From: Meandrina meandrites
Lineage: Eukaryota > Cnidaria > Anthozoa > Scleractinia > Meandrinidae
Direction of reading: 5' to 3'
DNA: 64,000 bases
Assembly: GCA_963693305.1 (NCBI GenBank)
Contig: OY855905.1
Span: forward strand, 44,784,895-44,848,894
The notes beneath the pieces are model-generated. The model worked only from the letters and a program-made list of their open reading frames with translations. It had not been told where the DNA came from and made no database searches. A program made the translations under genes and the position numbers. This document shows positions 11,115 to 23,825 of this stretch, piece by piece (the stretch's first letter is position 1; each line of letters begins with the position of its first letter).

Positions 11115-11727
11115 CAGCCACCTATAAAACGGCCACCCCCAATAAGTGGCCAGTTACTAATTCCGGAAACTACTGGTAATAAAACCCCTTTTAAGCGGCT
11201 ACCTCTATTAAGCGGCCGCGGCCACCTTTCTGCCGTCCCGATGAGCGTTCTTCTATTGTTTTTACCCTTATTTAACGCCCAACAAGACTGTAACTGAAAC
11301 GATGTTTAATTTTTTTTTCAACAAACTTGGACAGACCAGAGTCAAATAAAGAAAGTGACGTCTGATAAATTCATTCAAACTCTGGTTTATTGTCATCTTC
11401 ATGCGATTCCAATCAATCAATCAATCAATCCAACTTTATTTAATGAGGGTGACACGTAATAGTTAACTAACCAATAAATTGGTGGCCCTCTTAAATACAC
11501 TAAAAGTTAAAAATCTATTATAAGCAATAATCTAATTTAAAATCTAGTAAAAACCTAATTAAAAATCTAATTGTAAGTTAGAAATTCCGTTATTCCTTTT
11601 CACGCTATTTTGTATTGAATAAACGTTACCTCTTTAAAATGCCTTATGCTAATTTCTGACGAGGCCCTGTTAAGCGGCCAGTTGTTATTTTCACGAGGTT
11701 GGCCGCTTAATAGGGGTTCTACTGTAT
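11115..11727. mobile_element. Old Tigger/pogo-like non-autonomous element (copy 1)
   Basis: The right end reads GGCCGCTTAATAGGGGTTCTACTG followed by TA. Inside the left part there are inverted-related blocks such as CCTCTATTAAGCGGCC. This CTATTAAGCGGCC type of end with a TA flank is typical of Tigger/pogo MITEs. A homologous copy lies at 31,961-32,570 in the unit of gene D, so the insertion predates the duplication. The left boundary is degraded and approximate. Confidence 0.5.
11411..11583 (-). mobile_element. LINE 3'-end fragment with (AATC)n tail
   Basis: A 173-bp insert inside the Tigger-like element is flanked by direct ATTCC repeats (11406-11410 and 11584-11588). The sister sequence near 32,450 reads GTGATTCCGTTATTCC without it. 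It starts with four AATC units followed by CAACTTTATTTAATGAGGG. On the minus strand this reads as a non-LTR 3' end with a GATT tetranucleotide tail, as in L2/CR1-group elements. Confidence 0.6.
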
Positions 11728-12189
11728 TCAGGTATTAATCCCATATGATAGGGGTTGTTATTCAGGTTCCCCCGACAATTTCACCAGTTTCATTTATGAA
11801 CTAAACGAAGTTACACAAGACAGTTGGAAGCTGAAGTAAAATTGTATCCTGTTCAATCACAAGCTTAAAATATCGATTCTTCTAACTGATTGCCGTAGCT
11901 TTCGTTCAATTTTAGTTGTGAGAATTTGCTGGTTGATCAAGGTAGTACAATCCATTAGTTGTGAGAGCCTGCTGGTTGATCAAGGTAGTAAAATCCATAC
12001 GTTGATGAGTTTCTATATTTTCATCACCTGCCTGCTTCACAATGTGTTGACACTGGAAGGAGAAATCAGATATCGATCACACTTGGATTTAAAGAGATTG
12101 ACCGTTTTGACTTTTTCGTTCCGAAATCTTCTCTTCAGTGTTTGTTTAAACAGAGTGAGCCTGTCCTTCTCTGCAAAGGGGTCGGGTAG

Positions 12190-12795
12190 CAGCTGTCGCA
12201 AGGTCCTACCATGGATAGAACGAACAACAGGACCCAAAACAATAGCAACCGCTACACAATAGGGGGAGGGCCAGTAAAATGACAAGCTGGTGAGAGCTGC
12301 TACACTACTGGAGGAAAAAGAACAATAGAACAAACAACAGGGACAATGCCCCTAGCCCCCAAAACAGTAGCAACTGCTACATTAGAGAACCAGTAGAGTG
12401 ACAAGCTAGCGAGAACTGCTACACTACTGGAGAAAAGAGAACAATAGAACAAACAGCAGGAACAATGCCCCTAGCCCCCAAAACAGTAGCAACTGCTACA
12501 CTAGAGGACCAGAAGAATTACAAGATAACGGGACCTGCTACACTACTGGAGAAAAACGAACAATAGAACAAACAGCAGGAACAATGCCCCTAGCCCCAAA
12601 AAATATAGCAACTGCTACATTAGAGAACGAGTAGAATGACAAGCTGGCGAGAGCTGCTACACTACTGGAGAGAAGAGAACAGTATAACAAACAACGGGAC
12701 AAATGCTACTAGCCCCAAGAAACAATAGCAGCTGTTACACACTACTAGGGAAGGATCAGTAAAATTACAAGCTAGCATGACCTACTACACTACTG
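12190..12795. repeat. 119-bp minisatellite, about 4-5 diverged copies
   Basis: The phrase GAACAATAGAACAAACA recurs at about 12320, 12439, 12558 and, degraded, 12677, a steady 119-bp period. Each unit contains CAATGCCCCTAGCCCC, TAGCAACTGCTACA and CTGCTACACTACTGGAG. Copies differ by several substitutions. It is the diverged relative of the 124-bp array at 33.1-34.0 kb. Confidence 0.85.
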
Positions 12796-13157
12796 GTTTA
12801 TGATAGCGACAAGATTTCTCTCGGGCTGCAATTGAGAAGTTGCAATGCCACTACACACAGGCACCAAAGCACTAATGTGCAACACTAATTGGTGTACTGT
12901 AAAAACAGGCATCTCTTGCAGAGATGTTTGCAAGACATGGACCACGCAAGAAATACTGCACATGACCAAACCAGAGGAAGAACAAGCATTATACATTGGT
13001 TTCTGCTAACTGATTATTCCTTTCCTGCCACGTGAACTGATTTCCTTAAGAAACTCTTAGCTCTTAGCCAATGAGAGAAGAGGACCGGCCACAAATACAC
13101 CGATAGCAATAGCAGATACGTTATAACAATAGACACGTAAACAATCAACCTCATCGC

Positions 13158-13195
13158 CTGATGAAGACCAGCAGTGTTGCATTCGAAACGTCGCG
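13158..13195 (+). ncRNA. Possible hammerhead-ribozyme-like core
   Basis: CTGATGA (13158-13164) is followed 20 bases later by CGAAAC (GAAA 13185-13188). These are the two invariant single-stranded strings of the hammerhead core in the right order. The intervening helix II is weak (GCA/TGC around GTGT), and helices I and III were not folded. Penelope-like retroelements are known to carry such motifs, so this may be a Penelope-like terminal remnant. Activity is doubtful. Confidence 0.3.
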
Positions 13196-13259
13196 ATCAA
13201 CGCCTCAAAGCGATTCCATCGTGAGAATAGACGTTCACCTTTTCAATGATCTACATCTT

Positions 13260-16200
13260 TCATCAAACAGCTCTCTTTCAATAAATAGCTGAGAAACCTA
13301 ACTAACTAAGAAATGAAGTTTAATTGAACTGATATGGCAAAACAATTAAACTCACAAGAAATAATTTCACACCCCTATTAGGACCATTTTGTATACACCA
13401 CCTTCTGTGTACAAATGAAAAGATTAACAAGCTAAATAGTTATCAATCTAGTAAATGTTCCAGTACAAAGATAAGGGCCAAAGTCTCCACTATTTGTTGA
13501 TATCTACAGTCAGTGTGCACACAAGGGTTGTTACTAGAGGAAAATAGTCCCTATTCTCTAGCTGCTGCTTTTAGAAGAGAAGGCGAGTTCTCACACTTTG
13601 GGTTTTAAATTGACTTTTGAAGTGATCTCTTAATATGCTAGGCTTACCATGCAAAGACATCACTGCATTCAGTGATATTGCGTGCTCCAGGAATGTAGAG
13701 TAAGGGTTTAACTGAGGCATCTGTGTGGATGCCCTGACCATCAATTATCTGTTCTTGGTAATCCAGCTTTGTCACGAACAGCAGATAGTGTCTGCTCCCG
13801 ATCTGTGATTAGTTCTCTTCTATCTAGGCAAATCCACGTTCACGCTGATCAACTGTGGGAGTAGGGACTCGGTTTGATTTCACCCTGGGCTTTCTTCGTG
13901 AGGACAATAACCTATAATCTGTAGCTGCAAGCTTCAGTAGAGACAACGGCCTTGTACTTTGGGATATTAAAGGAGCTCTGTCACGGGGATTTCGCAGATT
14001 TTTGGTCTAAACTGTTCTGAAATCAGTGGTAGACAACTTAACCCATGAAAATCAATACCTTTGAACATCTAAAGCAAGATATAACCTTAATATATGGATA
14101 GAAATCTAACTACGGCTATAAATATTGATCTTTTGCAGAAGTTCGAAAACAGCTTGAAAAGTTTAGCTAAACTTTTCAAGTTGTAATCCATTTCCATCCA
14201 AGCCATCTGCAGCTAAAGACGCTTGTTAACAGTTTAGGTCTGTGATTGGTTCTCTTCTCTCTAGGCAAATCCATGTTCACGCTGATCAGCTGCGGGAGTA
14301 TACGACTCCGTTTGATCTCACCCAAGCCTTTTTTGTTGAGGACAACAGCCTATAATCCGGACTTTCTTCACCGGCCGTTCTCGTTTAGTAAGGAGCCTGG
14401 ACCCAGCCGAGCACTAGTCTCAGGTCCTGTGATAACAAATCTTGTGAAGAAAGCAGCGGAGAACGCCTGGAGACTGGGGCCAGTGAAGTAAGAATTGGAT
14501 ACCTGGTAGTCTTCTAATTCACGAGAGGTCTTCTAAGTGTTTGAGTAAACTACGCTAGAATTATAAAGGTGCACTCACTGATCAACAAAATAACCTTTAA
14601 ACGACAAAAAAGGCATAAATTCACTCTCTTAGATGTGAACAAACCTTAATGAATGTTTTTTTAGTGATTTTCCTCCAAGTAACACTCAGCTAACACTGTC
14701 AAACTTTAAAACGTCGGCCCGACGTTTTCAAGTTTTAGACAACTTCTTCCCTACCTGTCCATAGCCAAACCAGTTTAAACAACTTCTTTGACCAGTACAG
14801 TGCATTTTAGCAAGGTTAGGCAACTATTAGTGGATTTCTAATTAATACCAACACCTTCATTAGATTTTTAAGTAGAACTACATCTTGGTGAGACTGCCAC
14901 TTTAAGTCGCTTTTATTAGTGATCTGATCAACTGCAGTTGAATCTTTTAATTATTACGCTCGGTCGCTGTGCATCACGATACAAATCGAATCACATCAAA
15001 ACTCGATAGATATTCAGGACTAATAAAGTTATTTTGAAACTGACCTTTCATCGGTAAATGCTAGCTGCACATTTTTCAGTTATATTTTCCCCTCGCCCTA
15101 GTTAACTGACGAGCAGAAAAAATCAAATTGATTAAAGATAAAAAGACACCAAACCGAAATAATATGGGCCACGTTATTTAAATCACGATTAACTAATCCA
15201 GGATTAGCGTGAATTTTGATTTCAGATTTTTTAACTTTTCAGTTTGGTTAAATCTGTTTATATTTTGTTCCCCAGTTTTGACGTCAACTAATCTTAATCT
15301 TCACGAAACATAAGCAATAAAAACACTTTTATACAAGAGAAATTGAACTCTCGATTAACGTTTAATCTTGGAATAGCGTTAATCGGTTTTCGAATAACCC
15401 GGCCCTAGTTATTTAGTGGTGAATTCGGGTTTGTAAAACAAATGGATGGAAATCAACACTTTTGTAAAAAAAACGTCATTATCGGCTCCTACTAATTAAA
15501 CACTTTTGTGTTTGCTTTATGAAAAAGGCAGAAATTTGCATGAAAACATTTACTTCAATCATTTACCTTTCCCTTAGCGTCGCTAGCTTCAAAATATGAC
15601 TTTTCCCGGAGAAAAACTGAGGGTCCAACAAGAAAAAACTTTACGTCCAGGCGAGATCGAAAATAGTTTTTGTAGCCGTGTTTGCGGTCCATGGTTTTGG
15701 GTTGGCGTATGGCGAATACTGTTTCTACAAGGGCCGACTTATCACAAAGCAAATTCATTCCTCGGTGCCATTGCTCCTACAGGACCGATGATAATGTTTT
15801 TGAAAGACATGCGCGCTAAATACTGGATGATCTAGCTTCTGGGAAAAGGTTAGTCGGTCTTTTTAATAAATTCCACAAGTCATCTTGTAATCGATCGAAG
15901 TGGACATAATAGTTTAAATTGGCATTGAATTTGTATTTAATTTTTTAGAAATTCCACAAGAGAAGACTATCCTGTATGAGTAATATCAAATCAAGATTCA
16001 GCTCGGAGCTTTTCCGTGGTTTTAGCGACTAGCCTGTTATTGTCTGCTTAACAGTACAATCCAGATTCCTCGAACTTCCAAGGAAACCGAGAATTGGTTC
16101 AACAAATTGAGCAATTCGAGAATTCAGGGGTAAAAGATGCAGTGTTCGACTAAGCGAAGCAAATTCAACAACGATCCAACGAGAAACATATTTTGATTCA

Positions 16201-19200
16201 AGTTTAATATCGGGATTCCACTGTCGGAGTAACCAGACCAGAAAGCTTAACCCTCTGAAATATTAGACGTGTTTAAATCTTTATATTTAGTTGTTCAAAG
16301 CCGCAAAAGAGTTAAATTATGTCTCACTTAAATATATTTTCTTTTGGAATAAAAAAATCGTAAAACGACAAATGGTTATGTAGATATCATTTTAAACATA
16401 GTCCAATGCATTTTTAGTTCATTGAGAGAATTGTCGCCGGCGAAAAATACTTTGTAAAATACTTTTATACTCATATAAAGCCTCAAGAAGAAAAACGTAT
16501 AGTCTACGCATATAATTTTCCACCGCCAAGAATAAATCCAAATTTTCAGTGGTTGATTAAAAATTCAGAACACGAAAAGGCGACGGGTTCGCTGACCTGT
16601 CATTGAGCGCTTTCTTGCATTGTTACTTTTTCTTTTTAACGCAAAATAATCTAAGCTAAGCGTTCGGTATTTTAGTTTATAAAATATGAAAAAATCATCA
16701 GCGTCTTTTGATTTTAAAATCGAAATAATTTTGTCTTAGACGTTTGGAATTATACAGAAATATGAACCATCGATACATATTTAAATGAACATATTTAATG
16801 AAAGAATCAAAATTTCTAGAAACTGATTGACCACGAAACTAAATCGAAAAGTAAAATGACTCGTAAAGTGAAAAATCCTTTCGATTTTTTCGGTGTTTTC
16901 TTTTTTTTTAATGTTTGTGTTTTTTTGGGAATGGATTTGGCGTTGATTCAGTTTTTCTTCGAATTACTTTTCTTTCACTTGATTGTGATGGTAAATAGAA
17001 AAGACACTTGTCTATAAAACTTGACAATGAAGGACCGGAAGCTCACTGACGTAGTGTAAGTCTCTAAATTTGCTAGTTATGTTGAGTTTCCATTGTCTGA
17101 AAATTACTTTACATACACAAACAAAAAAATGCTTATATAATGTCTATATAATGTTTACAGCGGCGTGAAAGATTATTTGCACCGCCGCCGCAAAAAGTTC
17201 CCCATTGCATTAATCAGTAGCGGAAAAATTAAAAAAAAAGTCCCTAAAGAAACGTCACCCACAAAAGTTAAGATAAAATTCCACGGCTGTTAGCAAATCC
17301 TGAAACTAGCGAGCTTCCGAAAGAAACGACGCTCTGTAAGAAACAATAGACATAACAGATACAACAAGCTGTACCAGACTGGCCGTCATGTTTGCCTTAC
17401 ATGACCCTCACAGGGAGCTTATTCCAAATGCAATGTATCAATCCGTTCTGATATAATATAAACTCTTTTAGCCAGGAAAGCTAAATTTCGAAAACCTGAC
17501 TGTGCTACACTTAAAATGCTAAACTAACAATGTCGGCAACAACGGAGAGTTTTTATGTGGAATAATACTGCTTTTGCAAAAACGCCATTTGGGCTCGAAC
17601 AAAGGCAGAAATGTGAATGAAAAAGTAGTAGTCGGTAGCTTTGTCGTGAGAGCAGGCGAAGGTTTGAACGAAAAAAACAATAATCAGCGAGGCAAGAACT
17701 AAAAGGAACAGGAAGTATAATATTTTGTTCAGTTAATTTTCTGTTGTCACGAGTGTGGAACAAACAAAAAATCAGTCCTCGAAGAGACAGGATATTTGTG
17801 TATAGTTGCGCGTGTTGCTTTATAGGAAAAAATAAATGAAAAATTATTTAAAGCTCGAATGAATTACAAGTAAACCAGGCTGACTTTTTTACTCTGGATC
17901 GTTGGTGACCATAAAAAGCAAAAAAACATCGGCGAGTATATTTCAATTTGCATTGCCAAAAGATAAACAATTTTTTAGTAGATTAAATATTCCAAACACG
18001 AAAAGGCGACGAGTTGAATCACTTTGTTGTGTTGATAAGTCATCTCAGCTTTTAACTTTTTTTCGCTGTAGATAGGCATAGTTTTTTCCCAGAAATAAAC
18101 TTAACTCCACTTTAAATTCAACTTTCGTAAGTTTCAACAATCTGCAGCAAGTAATTTATTGGAATAATGCAGTATAATGATTTTAGCGCAGAAATTATTT
18201 TTTCAATTTTACCTAAGGCGTTTTTAAACCACGCATATTTAAACTTGGTGCAAAATTTGTAAAGGTCAGGTTAGTTCAGTATTATTAAAAATTGTTTTTA
18301 AATATTTTGTCTGTCTGTCAGGACGACAAGTGTTAAACAGCCGACGTACTTGTTTCATATAGACCTTGACAAAAGCGGAGCAGAAGTGAAAATTTAATGT
18401 TAAGAATGTCTGAAAATGTTAAAAATATTGTTTTGATGGTATGCACATTGTTTAAAATGACTTGTATTAAAGCAGTAAGGAAATAAATGACTTCCTTGAG
18501 TCTTTTCGTTGTAATAACAGTCTTACCAAAGATTACTGAGACCTACTGAAGACATGGCGTACTATGTAGACTCTTTGCAAGTTTTTAACAAGAGATTTCG
18601 GACCACTTTTAATTAGTCTCCCCTAAGCCGCAAAAACACTGCATCGATCAAATTATTAGTGTCAGTGATTCCGAAATATTATTTATTCACAATGTTTAAT
18701 ATAATGAATGTCAGATTGCCGCGCGGCAAAACGTTCTTCAGTTTATTTTATGCTTGAAGGGAATCAAACCATAAATTGTCATGTTTTTTTAGCTGCTTTG
18801 AATTTTGTAGCAGATATGTAGACTGGTGACGTAGACAACTCGTTCACTGTCCACTGATATAGCGTTGCTTGCGTTACGAAATCGCGTGTATTCAATGAAT
18901 TAATATTATAAAATATAACAATTGATAGATATTAACAACACGGGTTGTTTGATTCATATGTGAAACTCAAAGTTCATAAAGTAAAGTTAAAATCAAAATC
19001 CTAATTCTTTAATTTAATTTAGTTTATATTCCAAGCCCAAAAATATGACATCTTTGAAGTATACAATTAAATGTGAACCAAGGCTAGGCTATTTTGCTTC
19101 GAACACGCGGTAATCACATCGGCGAATGTAATTGCATTGCAAAAAAGATAAACCTTTTTTCGATAGTATTATTAAAAACAGACGACGAGTTGAAAATCTT

Positions 19201-19945
19201 TATTGTTTTTTATGGTCCTGTCTGCATAAAACATTTTTCGCTAACCAGGAAAGTTAAAATTTCGAAAACCTGACTGTGCTACAACAGCAAGTCGGTAAGT
19301 GGAATAATACCGTTTTGTAAAAACGCCATTTGGGCTCCAGCGTAATTAAAACACGTTTGTGTGCGCCCGGACAAAGGCAGAAATTTGAATGAAAAAGTAG
19401 CACTTTCCCTTAGCCTCGGTAGCCTCGTCGTGAGATCAAGCAAAGGATTGAACTATAGCTGCGTGTGTTGGTTTATAGTAAGAAATGAATGAATAAATTA
19501 TAAACCAATCAGTAGGTTAAAACAAATTCAATAAAACCTTCGCTGTTGAAATCTGCATGCTGCAATTGTCATAATGTTCTTCCCCTCGATCTGTTCATTT
19601 TAGTGAGCAGACATCATCGAACAAGCGAAGTCAAAGAACAGACATTAATCGTACGTTAATAGAAACGGACTCATTTCAGTTTCTCTTGGTTTTCAAAATC
19701 ATCATCTTCATGGTGTCCAATTTTATAGTGGATGTCTTTGCGAATATTACTGAGGTAAATTTGCTTCGAAGATGGACAGCGTATTTGAGCGTTTCCAACC
19801 ATTTTCAGTGTACATCAAACTGTACATCAAATATGCTTTGTCTCGACACTGAGCCAGTAAAGGTCTATCTTTTATCTGGAATTTTACTGCGCGGTAAAAA
19901 TTTCTGCATTGAATTGCTAGCGGAGAAATTTTAAACCGCTAAATA
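13260..19945. other. Spacer of duplicated unit 2
   Basis: This 6.7-kb stretch has no supported gene. It aligns with the unit 1 spacer and keeps the empty sites of both the DIRS insertion (near 15,418) and the Harbinger MITE (near 17,333). The CAAATCCACGTTCACGCTGATCA segment near 13,830 recurs near 14,262, so a part is duplicated locally. The part from about 17,830 to 19,680 is longer than in unit 1 and holds AT-rich sequence in which I see no recognisable coding. Confidence 0.55.
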
Positions 19946-20427
19946 ATGCATCAGTCAATTCCAGCAGTGCCCATCCCCCCCCCGGGCAACCCCGGGGCAT
20001 TTCCTAATGTTGCCCGTCCCGGGGGTGGGGCATTTGCGTACCTCGGGTTGACCCCCGGGCATTTGACACGTGGTTTCGAAACCGTGGAGTGAGTCGCGTA
20101 TTCGTGATGGAGACGTTTATAGGCCAAGACGTGGACTACGTTGCAGATTAGCTAGTCCATGAAGGACTAGAGAAGCTCGTGGATGTTCATGGATGTTTTT
20201 AAAGGTATATTTTCTGAATTTTAGATATTTCTTCATTGTCAAGAAGCAACAACTTGTATTTTATTCTTATATCACCTATCGAGAGATTGAAAACAATCAA
20301 CCCGGGAGCGGGGCATTTGCCCGGTTCCCTCATCCCCACCCCGGGGAATTTACCAAAGAAATGCCAATGCCCGGGGGTCAGCCCGGGGGGGGGGGGGGAT
20401 GGGCACTGCTGGAATTGACTGATGCAT
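19946..20427. mobile_element. Foldback MITE with 30-bp inverted ends and C/G runs
   Basis: The ends ATGCATCAGTCAATTCCAGC and its exact reverse complement close an inverted repeat of at least 30 bp at 19946 and 20427. A run of nine C (19975-19983) on the left and of 14 G (20385-20398) on the right can also pair. The interior repeats CCCCGGGGCATTT blocks in both orientations. The element is absent from the unit 1 spacer near 9,076. No transposase is present, and the outer ATGCAT makes the target duplication ambiguous. Confidence 0.75.
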
Positions 20428-20737
20428 AACCAGAGTGTAACAACAAAGAGCTTCCACGCTTTTGTAGTTCACTAGATGCTGAGGGAAATGGCTACGCCAT
20501 TTCGATTTACAATAAGAAAGAGATTTTTTTACCAGTGTCACTGAAAAAATTCGGCTCATTTTTTTGTTGTTGTTTAAATCATTCTTTACAAAGCACTCAA
20601 AATTTTTCCGGAACACTGTCAAAACAGGCAGCATACACGATCGTCCGAAAATAGAAAATAGTAGCACGTGCACCCGAAAAACATGAAAAATGTCTTGAAC
20701 CGAACTCAGTGACGCAAACACCTTGTTGTGCTAAAGA
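20428..20737. other. Upstream region of lectin pseudogene C
   Basis: This 310-bp stretch continues the unit 2 spacer. It matches the sequence before gene B, for example the GGGAAATGGC block near 20,473 and CAGCATACACGATCGTCC near 20,629. No gene is seen. Confidence 0.5.
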
Positions 20738-20744
20738 TGAGTCA
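20738..20744 (+). promoter_or_regulatory. AP-1/bZIP-type site TGAGTCA upstream of gene C
   Basis: It is identical to the site upstream of gene B and starts 76 bp before the gene C start codon at 20814. The promoter block of the pseudogene is thus still intact, so a truncated transcript could still be made. Confidence 0.45.
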
Positions 20745-21373
20745 CATCCGCTTTTTCACCAGTCCGTGACACAGTTAACTACGGTTAAGTTGGGCTTTGA
20801 TCAAATTCGCACAATGATTTGTGTTTCCTCGGGTTTTCGTTGCAGTTTGCTGTTCTTGGCGCTCTTTGTGGCGAGTCAAACTTTAGCTACGCCAGGAAAT
20901 AGCGCTAATAGCACCCCAGTCAGTTCTACAGGAACAAAGCAGTGTAACAACGTGTACAACAGCTTCTATGCAGGGCCAAACAAGAAGATTGAAACGATCC
21001 TTCAAGAAATGAAGAAACAACTCACTCAAGTACAAGATGACATCAACATCCTCAAAGGGAACAAGACGTCTGTGAAAGGTAAGAACAGATCTGTTTGTGT
21101 GTTGAAAAATTATTAATCCTATATACGTAGCGAAATGTAAGAAACTGCTTATCGATGTTTTTGTAAAAGATGGCATTTCCGTTCACAATGATTAACCTCC
21201 TTTTTACGTTAAACAGCTAAGAACTGTGCCGAGCTGTACAAATCTGGTCAAAGAATCAGCGGTGTTTATACAATCGACCCTGATGGTTCAGGTGCATTTG
21301 ATGTGTTCTGTGACCAAACAACAACCGGTGGGGGGGTGGACAGTGTTCCAGAAGAGACTGGATGGCTCCGTTA

Positions 21374-22718
21374 ATAGCGACGCGCACAATTACTAAAAAT
21401 AGATTTGTCAGCGTAAGATCCCATGACACCCCCCGCACAGAGTCAGACAAACACTGCGATCAAAACAAAGCAAATGTATGAGCGGGTGCCGCGGTTGTGA
21501 ACCTAGAAGCGAAAATTTTAGTCAATTCTTCGGTTTATCGTTCTAGAAATAAGAGAAATGGTGGGCACTAAACCATGCTGTTGGGGTGAGTGCAAGACAG
21601 ACTCAAGATATCCAGAAAAATGGCCGGAATCGCTAAAAGAGTTGGAGAATTCGTGGCAGAAAGTATTCATACCATTCCCGAGGCCGGTCACGTACTCTAG
21701 ACAAGAAAAAGAGTCGAGAAAGGACATATTCGTGGCTTAGACTTTCGTTTGATAGACTTGAATAATGGTAGATAACAGACAATGTTGCAGCTTTAGTAAG
21801 TGCAAAACAGATTCTAGGTATCGAGAAAATAATCTAAACTGAATTAATAAGTTATTCGAGGATCCGGCAACGACGTCCCACTACAAAGTTACTCAGGATG
21901 CCGTAAAATTTTAGCGGAGGATAGCGACTTACTAGAAGAATACAGAAATAGGGATTGCGAATAATACTACATGTCTGTTTGCTTCATTCAGGCCCTAGAA
22001 TGAACAACGATTGCCTGAAATTCCCGAATTTGACGGCACAAGCGCGAGGGGCCATCTGTTGCGGCGAATGATAGAGATAGAGGGCGAAAATATTACGCTA
22101 CTCAGACGCCTTCATAATGATAAAATCAGTTAAATCGTTGCAGTTTGAAGGACTTTGATTTTAATAAAGCTGTTTTCATTCCCATAATTGTAATAGACTG
22201 CAGCTATTGATGCCCGGGTTCGATGTTTCTTATACTTGCCGCGGCAACTTGTGAAAATTGACCTCTCGGGTCAAGGCAGCACGAGCGCTTCTTTGTTTAA
22301 TTTTAGCTTAGTGCAGCTTAGTTCAAAACCTTGCTCAGCTCTGTTGTGTTGCACAAATGGACCTGTTAGGACTGCGTGAATGTTCTGAATTTCTCGTACA
22401 ATTTGTTTCCTATGAGTATAATTTGGCAGGGCCTACATGCAATTTAAATGCCGAAATGTGTAGACATCCGCTCTGTCCGACAAACCTTGAGATTTAAATC
22501 AACGTTTTAGGACTTTTAGCTCTTCTCAGCGGAATAATTAGGGTATTCTCTGGAATTCTGAGCCAGACTGGCCATAATATTATGAAAACAATTGCTTAAT
22601 ATGGCTCTGAATTGCTCGTTAACTCCGCTTTCCCATACATTGATCTTACGGAGAGCTATTTGTTTGTCTGAGTCACACCGGGGGATCAAAATTTGTGACG
22701 TCATTTGTGCGCAACGCT
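21374..22718. mobile_element. DNA transposon with THAP-like remnants inside lectin exon 2
   Basis: The insertion is defined by alignment of exon 2 with gene D. The ends are imperfect inverted repeats: AGCGACGCGCACAAT on the left against the reverse complement of ATTTGTGCGCAACGCT on the right, with further inverted similarity at CAGAGTCAGACAAAC (left, about 21436) and its counterpart near 22,660. Length comparison with D is consistent with a 2-bp AT duplication. Inside, 21558-21740 begins [19 protein letters not shown], and near 21,764 a second start reads MVDNRQCCSFSKCKTDSRY. Both resemble the N-terminus of THAP-type zinc fingers found in P-element-like transposases. No transposase core is visible. 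Confidence 0.75.
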
Positions 22719-23147
22719 ATTTCTACCGCGGCTGGGCCGACTACAAACGTGGCTTCGGTAACCTGGATGGTGAGTTTTGGCTGGGACTGGACAAGATACA
22801 CCGCCTGACGAAAACAATGAAAAACAGGCTTCGAGTAGATCTGGAAGACACTGCAGGCAAAACTGCTTACGCCGAGTACGACATGTTTGCAGTTACGAGC
22901 GAGAGGACTAAGTACCAGCTCAGCCTTGGAACTTACTCAGGTACATTTTACCTAGCAGTTTTATTATCAAATTTATTTGTTACTTTTCTAGGTGATCTAA
23001 ATGCGATGACTTTCTTTCGGTAAATGTGAATCTGTGATCAAACAATCTGTTGTGAATTTTTTGAAAGTACAAGTAAAACAATATTTCCAACTGTTTGCAG
23101 TATTTCGCATTGTAAAGCCGCGTGTTTTTAAGGTCTGTGTCATTTAA

Positions 23148-23825
23148 GGTGGTTCAGAACAGTTTCCTGCATTTTTCAACACCTCAATTTTGACGGATCA
23201 ATGCCAAAAGTCTTTTTCAGTTGACCCAACAATTATGGTATCAAACAGATGCCCAATGGCCGGTAAACAAGTTATGGCTATTTTTTGGACATTGCAAGTT
23301 ACCATAGCAACAGTATAACCTGTTAAAACTGAACACCCTTAATTTTAGCTTTAAGTGCTTATAACTCGAAAACAAGTCCGGTGACCCCCATTTTTTACTA
23401 TCGAAATGTAATCAACAGTATAAGATGCAACTTTCTGCAAAGTTTTAAAAAAATCTGCACATGGCGTTCAGAGCCACCTTAAATTTACGAAAATTTAAGA
23501 TAGCTCTGAACCCCATGTGCAGATTTTTTTTAAACTTTGCCAAAAGTTGCATCTTGTCTTGCTGATTAAAATTTCATAATAAAAAATTGGGGTCACTGTG
23601 CTCGTTTTTGAGTTAGAAGCACTTAAAGCTGAAATTAAGAGTGTTTTTAACAGGTTGTAGTGTTGCTATGGTAACATATTGTGTAATGAAAAAGACAACA
23701 ACGTGTTCACCAATCATTGGGCATTTGTTTGACACCATGATTGTAGCATCAACTGATAAAGATTGGTTATAATGACAGATCGAAATCTAAGTCTTTGAAA
23801 GTGTTGGAAACGGTAGCCAGCCACC
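23148..23825. mobile_element. 678-bp foldback MITE with TTAA target duplication
   Basis: TTAA flanks both sides (23144-23147 and 23826-23829), and the ends are GGTGG and CCACC. Almost the whole element is an inverted repeat about a centre near 23,490: for example GGTATCAAACAGATGCCCAA near 23,237 pairs with TTGGGCATTTGTTTGACACC near 23,737, and CTGCACATGG pairs with CCATGTGCAG beside the centre. Introns 2 of B and D lack it. The TTAA target suggests piggyBac-type mobilisation. A transcript would form a very long hairpin. Confidence 0.85.

Noticed and set aside
22592..23023. A 143-codon frame that looks like a new FReD protein
   Set aside because: Its first part is transposon sequence and its second part is the displaced end of lectin C exon 2 read past its donor.
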